Assembly (NCBI RefSeq): GCF_026626335.1
Contig: NZ_JAPNTZ010000025.1
Coordinates: 62,001 to 126,000 of the forward strand
Source: Paractinoplanes pyxinae
GTDB taxonomy: Bacteria > Actinomycetota > Actinomycetes > Mycobacteriales > Micromonosporaceae
Direction: 5' to 3'
Length of the DNA: 64,000 nucleotides
Each line of letters begins with the position of its first letter. Positions within the stretch are counted from its first letter, which is position 1. The position numbers and the translations under genes are program-made. Below, one piece after another: positions 14,702 through 22,657 of the stretch. The notes below the pieces were generated by a model. The model saw only the letters and a list, made by a program, of their open reading frames with translations. It was not told the origin of the DNA and did not search any database.

Positions 14702-16096
14702 GTGAATCCCCTACCCAGGCGCCTCCTTAATCTCAGCGCGGTCGCGGCCCTCACCGCGACCGCCGTCCTCACCGGCATCCACGCCGCTCAGGCCGCCGAC
14801 ACCCTCATCTCGCAGGGCCGTCCCACCCTCGCCTCGTCGTCCGAGAACGGCGGCGCCCCGGCCGCCGCGGCCGTCGACGGCAACCTCACCACCCGGTGGG
14901 GCAGCGCGTGGAGCGACCCGCAGTGGCTGCGCGTCGACCTCGGCGGCACCGCCACCATCAGCCAGGTCAAGCTGACCTGGGAGGCCGCGTACGCCAAGGC
15001 CTTCCAGATCCAGACCTCGCCCGACGGCAACAACTGGACGAACGTCTACAGCACGACCACGGCCACCGGCGGCACCCAGACCTTGCCGGTCACCGGTTCC
15101 GGTCGCTACGTGCGGATGTACGGAACACAGCGCGGCACCGGCTACGGCTACTCGCTGTACGAGTTCCAGGTGTACGGAACGCTCACCTCGGCCCCGCCGA
15201 CGAGCGGACCGGGCTACGTGATGGCCGACCCGCCGGTGACCGGGGTGGTCCCGTCGACCGCCACGCCGCCGGACACCAACCCGCCCACCACGCACCACGA
15301 GTTCCAGATGAACTGCTCGGTGAGCCGGAGCAACCTCAACGACGACCCGATCGTCTTCCCCGGCCTGCCCGGCGCCTCGCACTCGCACACGTTCATGGGC
15401 AACACCACGACCAACGCGGGCACGACGTACGCCAGCCTCAAGAACGGCAGCACCTCGTGCATCACGCCCGGCGACAAGACCGGCTACTGGATGCCGACGC
15501 TGCTCAACGGCGACACCGCCGTCCAGCCGGTGGGCCGGCAGGTCATCTACTACAAGTCCGGCGTCATCGACTACCGCAGCGTGCGCCCGTTCCCCGCGGG
15601 TCTGCGCTACCTGGTCGGCAGCCCCACCGCCACGATCGACGACTTCCGCAACCACCCGGGCGCGGTCGAGGGCTTCGAGTGCGGCGACCTGTCGTTCAAC
15701 TGGGACATCCCGGCCAGCTGCGCGCCGGGCACCCAGCTCAACGTCCGGTTCCAGGCGCCCAGCTGCTGGAACGGGCTGCACCTGGACACGCCCGACCACA
15801 AGAGCCACATGGCGTACCCGGTCCTCGGGGTCTGCCCGGCCTCGCACCCGGTGGCCGTGCCGATGATCGAGTTCAAGATGGCCTGGCCGGTCAGCGGGAA
15901 CATGGCCAACGTCCACTTCTCCAGCGGACGCGGCTTCTCGTTCCACTACGACGTGTTCAACGCCTTCGACGGCCCGACGCTGGCCGCGCTGGTCCGCCAC
16001 TGCATCAACGGGGGTCTGCAGTGCGACCCGCGCGGTTTCGACCTCTACAAGCCCGAACGGGGCGCGGCGCTCAACCAGAACTACGAGCTGCCCTGA
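14702..16096 (+). CDS. Secreted discoidin (F5/8 type C, CBM32-like) + DUF1996 protein
   Basis: 464 residues from a GTG at 14702 with an AAGGAGA ribosome site. A Sec signal peptide ends near AAQAAD (about residue 33). Residues ~34–160 are a discoidin carbohydrate-binding domain (DGNLTTRWGSAWSDPQWLRVDLGG; SGRYVRMYGTQRGTGYGYSLYEFQVYG), closely similar to the two discoidin domains of the GH enzyme at 17299–20322. Residues ~165–464 are DUF1996 (HHEFQMNCSVSRSNLNDDP; HSHTFMGNTTTNAGTTY; SCWNGLHLDTPDHKSHMAYP), a His-rich secreted domain known from fungi and actinobacteria whose activity is not established. It is under LacI-operator control together with that enzyme, so a role in glucan or fungal-wall use is likely. 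Confidence 0.92.
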   Translation: MNPLPRRLLNLSAVAALTATAVLTGIHAAQAADTLISQGRPTLASSSENGGAPAAAAVDGNLTTRWGSAWSDPQWLRVDLGGTATISQVKLTWEAAYAKAFQIQTSPDGNNWTNVYSTTTATGGTQTLPVTGSGRYVRMYGTQRGTGYGYSLYEFQVYGTLTSAPPTSGPGYVMADPPVTGVVPSTATPPDTNPPTTHHEFQMNCSVSRSNLNDDPIVFPGLPGASHSHTFMGNTTTNAGTTYASLKNGSTSCITPGDKTGYWMPTLLNGDTAVQPVGRQVIYYKSGVIDYRSVRPFPAGLRYLVGSPTATIDDFRNHPGAVEGFECGDLSFNWDIPASCAPGTQLNVRFQAPSCWNGLHLDTPDHKSHMAYPVLGVCPASHPVAVPMIEFKMAWPVSGNMANVHFSSGRGFSFHYDVFNAFDGPTLAALVRHCINGGLQCDPRGFDLYKPERGAALNQNYELP

Positions 16097-16110
16097 TCAA
16101 CGGCTGAGAA

Positions 16111-16143
16111 AACGGGCGTCGCCGATTAATGGCGGCGCCCGTT
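16111..16143. terminator. Bidirectional terminator between convergent genes
   Basis: Arms 16111–16123 and 16131–16143 pair over 13 bp (one G·T position) around a 7-nt loop. It lies between the stop of the DUF1996 gene and the stop of the convergent lipoprotein gene. Confidence 0.8.
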
Positions 16144-16148
16144 CCGGC

Positions 16149-16721
16149 TTATGCGGCGGGCGTGCTCGGCAATGTGGACAGTGCGACATCGCGCGTCCGC
16201 AGAATTTGCAACGCCAAATCGCGGGTCTGCGGCTCGACCCCCGATTTGTCCTCGCTGCGGGCCAGGCTCTGGCTCTGTTCCAGGTGAGCCTTCACGAGCC
16301 CGGTGACCGTCTGGTCGAAGGCCTCGCCGGCCAGCGAGGCGGCGTCGCGCACCTGCTCGGGCGTGACCATGCCGGGCATCGGCATGCCCTCGTGCGGGTT
16401 CTCGGCGGGCAGGCCGGCCCGGGAGTGCAGCTGGCGCAGAATGCTCAGCTCGCCCTCGGTGAACGCCTTGACCTGCACCGCCATGGCCAGTGTGGCCGGC
16501 TTCTTCGTACGCTTGGGCACCAGTTCGAGCAGCGGCAGCAGCTGCTCGTCCATCGCGATGTTGATCTCGATCCAGGCCAGGTCGGTGCCGCCGAAGCCGG
16601 CCACCGCGGCGGCCCCGGCCGAGGCCGGGGCGGACGGATCGGAGCCGGCGGACGTCCCCGTCGCCGAACAGCCCGCCAGCCCGAGCACACCGACGAGCAG
16701 CAGACGGGGAAATGCTTTCAC
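16149..16721 (-). CDS. DUF305-like lipoprotein with altered His motif
   Basis: 190 residues, starting at a GTG. The lipobox GLAGC gives a lipidated Cys18. The rest is a helical bundle resembling DUF305, the ferritin-like extracytoplasmic family often linked to copper or stress. Residues ~48–80 (DLAWIEINIAMDEQLLPLLEL) align with the DUF305 N-terminal helix, and MPGMVTPEQVRDAASLAGEAFDQTVTGLVKAHLEQSQ aligns with the later part. The usual adjacent His pair (HH..A..MA) is not present here; NIAMDEQ stands in its place, so metal binding may be lost or altered. A TTGACA/CAGAAT promoter directly precedes the start. Confidence 0.75.
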   Translation of the reverse strand: MKAFPRLLLVGVLGLAGCSATGTSAGSDPSAPASAGAAAVAGFGGTDLAWIEINIAMDEQLLPLLELVPKRTKKPATLAMAVQVKAFTEGELSILRQLHSRAGLPAENPHEGMPMPGMVTPEQVRDAASLAGEAFDQTVTGLVKAHLEQSQSLARSEDKSGVEPQTRDLALQILRTRDVALSTLPSTPAA

Positions 16722-16728
16722 GTCCGCG

Positions 16729-16758
16729 ATTCTGTCCGTTTACCGGCACCGGTGTCAA
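16729..16758 (-). promoter_or_regulatory. Promoter of the DUF305-like gene
   Basis: On the minus strand, −35 TTGACA (16753–16758), an 18-bp spacer and −10 CAGAAT (16729–16734) end 7 nt before the GTG at 16721. This suggests a leaderless message. Confidence 0.6.
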
Positions 16759-16822
16759 CGAGTCGATATTGATGAATGTTTTTGTTATTCGGGCCGCCGC
16801 CGCCCGTCGCACGGGATGAGAA

Positions 16823-17194
16823 TTAAGCGTTCTCCCACAGGCCGATGAGATTGCCCTCGGTGTCGTGGAAGTAGGCGCTGAAGCCCATGTCACCCACCGG
16901 TGAGCGGCCGATCGCGACCTTGCCGCCCAGCTTCTCGATCCGGGCGACCGCGTCGTCGATGCTGTCGACCCCGATGGTGATGATCGGGGCGGTGATGGGA
17001 CCCTGGCGGGCCATCATGCCGCCGTTGATGCCGCGCTCGGCAGGGACGCCCTGGTCGTCGGTGGGCGTGGTCGTCACCAACGTGTACTGATAGTTGGCCA
17101 TGGAGTTGAGCTGCCAGCCGAAGGCCTCGGCATAGAACGTCGTGGCGCGCTCGCCGTCGTCGAACGGCAACTCGAAGTGGATCACCTTGTCCAT
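16823..17194 (-). CDS. VOC-superfamily (glyoxalase/bleomycin-resistance fold) protein
   Basis: 123 residues, one VOC module. The two βαβββ halves are visible: KVIHFELPFDDGERATTFYAEAFGW near the N-terminus and GVDSIDDAVARIEKLGGKVAIGRSPVG…GFSAYFHDTEGNLIGLWE at the C-terminus. His6 and Glu118 (GLWENA) occupy the usual metal-ligand positions. The family includes lyases, dioxygenases and drug-binding proteins; the substrate cannot be told from sequence. A GGGAGG ribosome site precedes the ATG. It stands alone between the DUF305-like gene and the end of the GH gene. Confidence 0.88.
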   Translation of the reverse strand: MDKVIHFELPFDDGERATTFYAEAFGWQLNSMANYQYTLVTTTPTDDQGVPAERGINGGMMARQGPITAPIITIGVDSIDDAVARIEKLGGKVAIGRSPVGDMGFSAYFHDTEGNLIGLWENA

Positions 17195-17251
17195 CTCGCC
17201 ACCTCCCTCGCCTCGACCTTAGGACGCGGACGACGGCCGCAAAAGACCAGC

Positions 17252-17289
17252 AAGAGGGGCGCCGCGGCCGAAGCCACGACGCCCCTCTT
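17252..17289 (-). terminator. Terminator of the GH16/GH2-like gene
   Basis: Perfect 10-bp arms AAGAGGGGCG (17252–17261) and CGCCCCTCTT (17280–17289) enclose an 18-nt loop. It begins 10 nt past the stop codon of the minus-strand glycosidase gene. Confidence 0.75.
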
Positions 17290-17298
17290 CTTCAACGC

Positions 17299-20200
17299 TC
17301 AGCGGCGATAGACGCCGAACTCCCAGAGCGAGTACCCGTACGAGGTAGCCCGCGTCAGCCCGTTCATGCGGACATAACGCCCGCTGCCCGACACGCTCAG
17401 CTCGTCGAAGCCGCCGTCCCCGCTGGTGGTCGCGTAGACGGTGGTCCAGTTCGTGCCGTCGTTCGAGGTCTGGATCTGGTAGCCGGTCGCGTACGCCGCC
17501 TCCCAGGCCAGCCGCACGGCGTTGAACGACTGCACCGAGCCCAGGTCGACCTGCAGCCACGCCGTGCCGACCCATTCACTGGCCCACCGAGTGCCGTAGT
17601 CACCGTCGACGGCGTACGAGGGAAGCTGTGGCCCGTTCGTGCCGGTGGGCTGGTAGGTCGAGGCGGTCGCCGGCTTGCCCCGCGACAGGTTGGCGCCGGT
17701 CTCGGGCGGCGCGACCACGCGGATCGACTTCTGCTCGATGCCGACGTTGCCGTGCCCGTCGAAGGCGTACACATAGACCTTCCACACCCCGAGGCGCTCC
17801 GGGGCCTTGGCCGTGAAGGTGCCGTTGCCGTTGTCGGTGAAGGTCACGTTGGTCAGCCCGGTGCCGCCGCCTGCGTACTTGTCGGAGTACATGAGGTTGT
17901 AGCGGATGAGGTCGCCCTGCGGGTCGGTCGCGTTCACCGACACGTTCAAAGTTCCCCCGGCCGGTACGGCGGTCTGGTTCGCGACCGTCATGCCGGTGAT
18001 CTCGGGCGGCGTGTTGGCCGGCGTCTGCCCGGTCCAGGCCCGGCTCAGCGAGTAGTAGCCGTGCCGCCGCCACCCGCCGGTGAACGTATTGAGCCACACG
18101 CCGCCGAAGTCGTTCTCGAGCCCGTAGTGGAACTCGGTCGCGCCCAGCGCCACCGTCGGGTGCGCGTTGATGGCGGCCCAGCTGCTGGCGTACTGGTCAC
18201 GCTTCTGCAGGTCGGTGGGCTCGGTCGGCACCCCGTTGACGTCGTTGGGCACCTCCCACTCGCCGGCCGGTCCGGCCTCGGTGACGATGTACGGCTTCGT
18301 GTAGCCGCCGGCCTGCCAGTCCGGGTAAATGTTGCCGATGGCTCCGTACGAGTTGACCGCAAGCAGATCGAGCGCCGGCGCATATTGCTTGTAGTAGGGC
18401 CAGGCCCCCGTGTACGCGTCGGTCGAGGTCACCGGGTGGTTCGGGTCGGCCGCGTGGATGGCCACCGCGACCTCGTTCACGAACTTGGCGTAGCCGACCC
18501 GCCGCGCCTCGACCTCGGCCGCCGACAGCCCGTGGTCCTGCATCGTGAGGATGACCTCGTTGCCGACGTCCCACATCAGTACGCCGGGATTGTTTTTCAG
18601 GGTGTTGACCCGGGCCACGATCTCGGCCTTGACCGAGTTCTTGTACGCGGTGTCGTTCACGTAGTCGGCGCCCTGGTTGAGCCAGTGCCCGACGATCACC
18701 TTGATGCCCTGCCGCGACGCCCGGTCGAGCAGCGTCGGGGTGTTCGCGTCGTCCACGCCCCACGTGCGGATCGTGTTGACGCCCATGTTCCTCAGGTCGC
18801 GCATGTAGCCGTCGGCCGCGGCCTGCGGCGGGCCGTAGGTCAAACCCTTCACCTGGTACGGCGATCCGTTGACCTGCAGCTGCCAGTTGCCCTGGCTACC
18901 CGTCACCCGCACCACATTGGGCGCCGTGGGTGCGGCCGGGTCGGTCATGGCGGCGGGCACCGTCCCGGTCGCCGTGCGGGCCACGCTGACCGAGTCCACG
19001 CTGAGCACGCCGCCCGAGGTGGTGTCGGCCGTCGGCGTGGTGCGCCCGGCGATGGCGTTGGGCAGCGAGCCGCCGATGGCCAGGTCGAGCCGCAGGAAGA
19101 AGCCGTGGTGCACGGCCGCGTTCCAGGCCGCGACGCCGACCTGTGACTCGCGGACGATCCAGGTCTGCCGGCCGTCGAGGTAGAAGCGGATCTCCTCGTC
19201 GGTCTTGGTGCGGTCGATGATCTGCGTGTACTCGTGGTAGCCGGTCTGGCAGCCGGCGCAGCTCGCGAAGCCCGAGGAGCGGCCGTTGTACTCGGCGCAC
19301 GGGCCGTCCGGGGCCGTGCCGCAGTGCAGCGTCTGCGCGAGCTGGCTCCGGCCGTTGACGCCGGTCATGATGTCGGTCTCGCCCACACCCGGCCAGTTGG
19401 TGAAGTTCCCGCGGTACGCCGCACCGGTGGCGCGGAAACCCGGCCAGTAGCCGAGCTGGTTGGCGACCGAGGGCTGCTTGAGCACGGCCGTGAACTTCGT
19501 CTGCTGCCCGGCCAGGGGCTCGAAGTCGGCCCGCTGCGTCTCGAGGCGGCCCGAGGTCCAGTTGCCGCTGCCGTCCTTGATGGCCTTGATGCTCAGCCGC
19601 CCGCTGCCGTCGAGCGCGACGTTGGCCGTGCTGTTGCTCGCCGTCTCGACCTCGCCGGTGCCCCAGTTGGCGGCGCCGCCCGGGTACTGCGTGCCGGTAC
19701 GCATGAGCCAGTTGGCCGACGACGGCGAGGTGCCGGCCGGGCCGTCGAACGTGTCCTGCCAGACCGTGGTGAAGTTGCCCGGCGGCTGGGTGGTCGGCGG
19801 CGGGTCGGTCGGCGTGGTGCCGCCCGTCGAGCCGTACACCTTGAACTCCCACAGCGAGTAGCCGTAGCCGCCGTTGCGGGCAGTGCCGTAGAGCCGCACG
19901 TACCGGCCGCTGCCGTTCACGGTCAGCGTCTCGGTGCCGCCGGTTCCGCCGGTCTTGGTGTAGATGGACGTCCAGGCGTTGCCGTCGGGCGAGGTCTGGA
20001 TCTGGTAGCCCGTGCCGTAGGCGGCCTCCCACTGCAGCACCACCGAGGTGATGGTGGCGGTGGCGCCCAGGTCGACCCGCAGCCACTGCGGGTCGGAGAA
20101 CTGGCTCGACCAGCGGGTGCCGGCGTTGCCGTCGGTAGCGTTGGCGGCCACGGTGTCGGCGGTCTCGTTGGACGAGGCCGTGGTGGGCTTGCCCTGCGAG

Positions 20201-20322
20201 AGCAGGGTGTCGGCGGCGTAGGCGCCGTGCGGTGCGGCCACGGTCAGGTACGCGGCGACCAGGCCGAGCACGAGGGGGATCACGAGGCGGCGCCACAGGC
20301 GTGGCGGGGAGAAAGCCGGCAC
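17299..20322 (-). CDS. Giant secreted glycosidase: discoidin – GH16-like – GH2-type TIM barrel – Ig-like – discoidin
   Basis: 1007 residues from the GTG at 20322, which has an AGGAG site and lies downstream of the promoter; longer in-frame starts lie inside the promoter. Order: signal peptide (to about residue 37, HGAYAAD); discoidin domain (~38–165); GH16-like domain (~185–430); TIM barrel (~460–760, KGLTYGPPQ…NTIRTWGV) with Glu589 in GNEV and Glu682 in TEAG as likely acid/base and nucleophile; Ig-like domain (~775–870); second discoidin (~880–1007). In the GH16 signature the expected E-x-D-x-x-E reads Glu315-Thr-Asp-Ile-Met-Thr320, so the acid/base Glu is missing. GH16 with this barrel points to β-1,3-glucan-like substrates, but specificity is uncertain. 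Confidence 0.88.
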   Translation of the reverse strand: MPAFSPPRLWRRLVIPLVLGLVAAYLTVAAPHGAYAADTLLSQGKPTTASSNETADTVAANATDGNAGTRWSSQFSDPQWLRVDLGATATITSVVLQWEAAYGTGYQIQTSPDGNAWTSIYTKTGGTGGTETLTVNGSGRYVRLYGTARNGGYGYSLWEFKVYGSTGGTTPTDPPPTTQPPGNFTTVWQDTFDGPAGTSPSSANWLMRTGTQYPGGAANWGTGEVETASNSTANVALDGSGRLSIKAIKDGSGNWTSGRLETQRADFEPLAGQQTKFTAVLKQPSVANQLGYWPGFRATGAAYRGNFTNWPGVGETDIMTGVNGRSQLAQTLHCGTAPDGPCAEYNGRSSGFASCAGCQTGYHEYTQIIDRTKTDEEIRFYLDGRQTWIVRESQVGVAAWNAAVHHGFFLRLDLAIGGSLPNAIAGRTTPTADTTSGGVLSVDSVSVARTATGTVPAAMTDPAAPTAPNVVRVTGSQGNWQLQVNGSPYQVKGLTYGPPQAAADGYMRDLRNMGVNTIRTWGVDDANTPTLLDRASRQGIKVIVGHWLNQGADYVNDTAYKNSVKAEIVARVNTLKNNPGVLMWDVGNEVILTMQDHGLSAAEVEARRVGYAKFVNEVAVAIHAADPNHPVTSTDAYTGAWPYYKQYAPALDLLAVNSYGAIGNIYPDWQAGGYTKPYIVTEAGPAGEWEVPNDVNGVPTEPTDLQKRDQYASSWAAINAHPTVALGATEFHYGLENDFGGVWLNTFTGGWRRHGYYSLSRAWTGQTPANTPPEITGMTVANQTAVPAGGTLNVSVNATDPQGDLIRYNLMYSDKYAGGGTGLTNVTFTDNGNGTFTAKAPERLGVWKVYVYAFDGHGNVGIEQKSIRVVAPPETGANLSRGKPATASTYQPTGTNGPQLPSYAVDGDYGTRWASEWVGTAWLQVDLGSVQSFNAVRLAWEAAYATGYQIQTSNDGTNWTTVYATTSGDGGFDELSVSGSGRYVRMNGLTRATSYGYSLWEFGVYRR

Positions 20323-20353
20323 GGGAACTCCTGGGGATGTCGGGAACGCTCGG

Positions 20354-20367
20354 GGAAAGCGCTCTCC
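20354..20367. promoter_or_regulatory. LacI-family operator, copy 3
   Basis: GGAAAGCGCTCTCC, identical to copies 1 and 2, between the −10 and start codon of the glycosidase gene. Confidence 0.8.
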
Positions 20368-20380
20368 ATGAATGGCCGAA

Positions 20381-20409
20381 GTGTTACGCCGGGCTTTCAC
20401 GCGTGTCAA
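20381..20409 (-). promoter_or_regulatory. Promoter of the GH16/GH2-like gene
   Basis: On the minus strand, TTGACA (20404–20409), 17 bp, TAACAC (20381–20386). The −10 hexamer and spacing are identical to those of the discoidin–DUF1996 promoter, so the two genes probably respond together. Confidence 0.7.
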
Positions 20410-20467
20410 TAGCGAGCGGAGAGTCGAGGGCCTTTGTCCGCTTTACCGGCGCGTTTTTTACAGCCTC

Positions 20468-20481
20468 GGAGAGCGTTCTCC
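20468..20481. promoter_or_regulatory. LacI-family operator, copy 4 (diverged)
   Basis: GGAGAGCGTTCTCC, centred about 114 bp from copy 3 and on the far side of the promoter. The two sites flank the promoter and could permit looping. It lies just past the chaA-like stop codon. Confidence 0.65.
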
Positions 20482-20486
20482 GAACG

Positions 20487-21584
20487 CTACGGGCTGGCCG
20501 CCAGGAAGAGGAAAGCGGCCAGCAGAGCCAGGTGTACGCCGCCCTGCAGCACGTTGGCCCGGCCCGGCACGATCGTCAGGGTGCCGACCACGACGGTCAG
20601 GCCCAGCAGCACCATCTGGGTGCCGCCCAGCCCGAGCAGCAGCGGGCCGTCCAGCCAGATCATCGCGACCGCGATGGCCGGGATGGTCAGGCCGATGCTG
20701 GCCATGGCTGAGCCGACGGCCAGGTTGAGGCTGGTCTGCACCCGGTCGCGGACGGCGGCGCGGACGGCCGCGATCGTCTCGGGCAGCAGCACCAGCAGGG
20801 CAATCACGACGCCGACCACGGCCTGGGGCAGGCCGATCGCGTCGACCCCGGCCTCGATCGACGGGGAGACGCCCTTGGCCAGGCCGACCACCGCGATCAG
20901 GGCCACCATCAGCACGCCCAGGCTGGCCAGGGCCGTGCGGCCGCTCGGCGGGTCCAGGTGCTCCTCGACGTCGATCACTTCGCCGCTCGAGGTGATGGGC
21001 AGGAAGTAGTCGCGGTGCCGGCGGGTCTGCACCGTGACGAACAGGGCGTAGAGGGCCAGCGACGAGACTGCGGCAAAGGTCAGCTGGGCCGGTGAGAACT
21101 GCGGGCCGGGGCGACTCGTAGTGAAGCTGGGCACCACCAGGCTGAGCGTGGCGATGGTGGCCACCGTGGCGAACGCGCCGCCGGTGCCCTCGGCATTGAA
21201 GACCGCCACGTGCCGGCGTAACGCCCCGACCAGCAGCGAGATGCCGAGCAGGCCGTTGCAGGTGATCATCACGGCCGCGAACACGGTGTCCCGGGCCAGC
21301 GACTGGGTCTTCTCACCGCCGCTGATCATGAGGGTCACGATGAGCGCGACCTCGATGATCGTGACCGCGACGGCCAGCACCAGCGAGCCGAACGGCTCCC
21401 CGACCCGGTGGGCCACCACCTCGGCGTGGTGGACGGCGGCCAGCACGGCCCCGCCGAGCAGGCAGGCGGCCACGACCACCACGACCGACGGCAGGTGGCG
21501 ACCCCAGGTGAGCGCGAGGGCGACGACGGCGATGATCGGGACGAACACCGTCCACTGCCCGAGGTAGCTCCGGATGGCGGCCAT
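20487..21584 (-). CDS. chaA: Ca2+/H+ (Na+/H+) antiporter, ChaA family
   Basis: 365 residues with about ten to eleven membrane helices. It belongs to the calcium/cation antiporter superfamily. The two pseudo-symmetric α-repeats are visible: EPFGSLVLAVAVTIIEVALIVTLM in the first half and LLPETIAAVRAAVRDRVQTSLNLAVGSAMASIGLT in the second. Their acidic residues (Glu in TIIEVAL and in LLPETIAA) form the ion site. The length matches E. coli ChaA. It exports Ca2+ or Na+ in exchange for protons at the plasma membrane. The start region is divergent from, and overlaps upstream sequence of, the GST-like gene at 21649. Confidence 0.9.
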   Translation of the reverse strand: MAAIRSYLGQWTVFVPIIAVVALALTWGRHLPSVVVVVAACLLGGAVLAAVHHAEVVAHRVGEPFGSLVLAVAVTIIEVALIVTLMISGGEKTQSLARDTVFAAVMITCNGLLGISLLVGALRRHVAVFNAEGTGGAFATVATIATLSLVVPSFTTSRPGPQFSPAQLTFAAVSSLALYALFVTVQTRRHRDYFLPITSSGEVIDVEEHLDPPSGRTALASLGVLMVALIAVVGLAKGVSPSIEAGVDAIGLPQAVVGVVIALLVLLPETIAAVRAAVRDRVQTSLNLAVGSAMASIGLTIPAIAVAMIWLDGPLLLGLGGTQMVLLGLTVVVGTLTIVPGRANVLQGGVHLALLAAFLFLAASP

Positions 21585-21648
21585 CAGGCCACTCTGTCAG
21601 ATTCCGCTTCGACGGGCGCTGGGTCGCCCGAAGCAGCAGGATGGGGAC

Positions 21649-22653
21649 ATGGCGTACGTGAACCCCCAGGGCGAATTCACCCGGGATCAGCGATACATCG
21701 CGACCCGGATCACCGAGGACGGCCGGGACGGCTACCCCGTCGAACCGGGCCGCTACCGCCTGGTGGTCGCCCGGGCCTGCCCGTGGGCCAACCGGGCGAT
21801 CATCGTGCGCCGCCTGCTCGGGCTCGAGGACGTGCTCTCGATGGGCATCTGCGGCCCGACCCACGACGAGCGCAGCTGGACGTTCGACCTCGACCCGGGC
21901 GGGCGCGACCCGGTGCTCGGCATCGAGCGGCTGCAGGAGGCGTACTTCAAGCGGATCCCGGACTACGACAAGGGCATCACCGTGCCCGCGATCGTCGACG
22001 AGCCGACCGGTCAGGTGGTCACCAACGACTTCGCGCAGATGACGATCGACCTGTCCCTGGAGTGGACGGCCTACCACCGCGAGGGTGCCCCCAAGCTCTA
22101 CCCGGAAGAGCTTCGCGGCGAGATCGACAAGATCAACAAGGCGGTCTTCACCGAGGTCAACAACGGCGTCTACCGGGCGGGCTTCGCCGGCACCCAGGAG
22201 GCCTACGAGAAGGCCTACGACCGGCTCTTCGCCCAGCTCGACAAGCTCTCGGAACTACTGGCCGGCCAGCGCTACCTGGTCGGCGACACGATCACCGAGG
22301 CCGACGTGCGGCTGTTCACCACGCTGGCCCGCTTCGACGCCGCCTACCACGGGCACTTCAAGTGCAACCGCAGCAAGCTGACCGAGATGCCGGTGCTGTG
22401 GGCCTACGCCCGCGACCTTTTCCAGACGCCCGGCTTCGGCGACACCACTGACTTCGTACACATCAAGCAGCACTACTACATCGTTCACAAAGACATCAAT
22501 CCTACCGGCGTCGTGCCCAAGGGCCCCGACCTGAGCGGCTGGCTGACCCCGCACGACCGCGAGAAGCTGGGCGGCCGGCCCTTCGGCGACGGCACTCCCC
22601 CGCCCCCGCCCAAGCCGGCCGAACGCGTGCCGGCCGGGCACGGGGCTTCCTAG
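21649..22653 (+). CDS. Glutathionyl-hydroquinone reductase-like (ECM4/YqjG, Xi-class GST) enzyme
   Basis: 334 residues. The Xi-class thioredoxin-fold motif ARACPWANRAIIVRR places the active-site Cys near residue 44. Family signatures continue with GPTHDERSWTF, RIPDYDKGITVPAIVDEPTGQVVTNDF, and the C-terminal helical domain QRYLVGDTITEADVRLFTTLARFDAAYHGHFKCN. In other bacteria the family reduces glutathionyl-hydroquinones. Actinobacteria use mycothiol instead of glutathione, so the natural thiol partner is likely mycothiol (inference). The C-terminal Pro-rich tail is unusual. The ATG at 21649 is chosen because upstream codons lack homology. Confidence 0.88.
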   Translation: MAYVNPQGEFTRDQRYIATRITEDGRDGYPVEPGRYRLVVARACPWANRAIIVRRLLGLEDVLSMGICGPTHDERSWTFDLDPGGRDPVLGIERLQEAYFKRIPDYDKGITVPAIVDEPTGQVVTNDFAQMTIDLSLEWTAYHREGAPKLYPEELRGEIDKINKAVFTEVNNGVYRAGFAGTQEAYEKAYDRLFAQLDKLSELLAGQRYLVGDTITEADVRLFTTLARFDAAYHGHFKCNRSKLTEMPVLWAYARDLFQTPGFGDTTDFVHIKQHYYIVHKDINPTGVVPKGPDLSGWLTPHDREKLGGRPFGDGTPPPPPKPAERVPAGHGAS

Positions 22654-22657
22654 CGTC

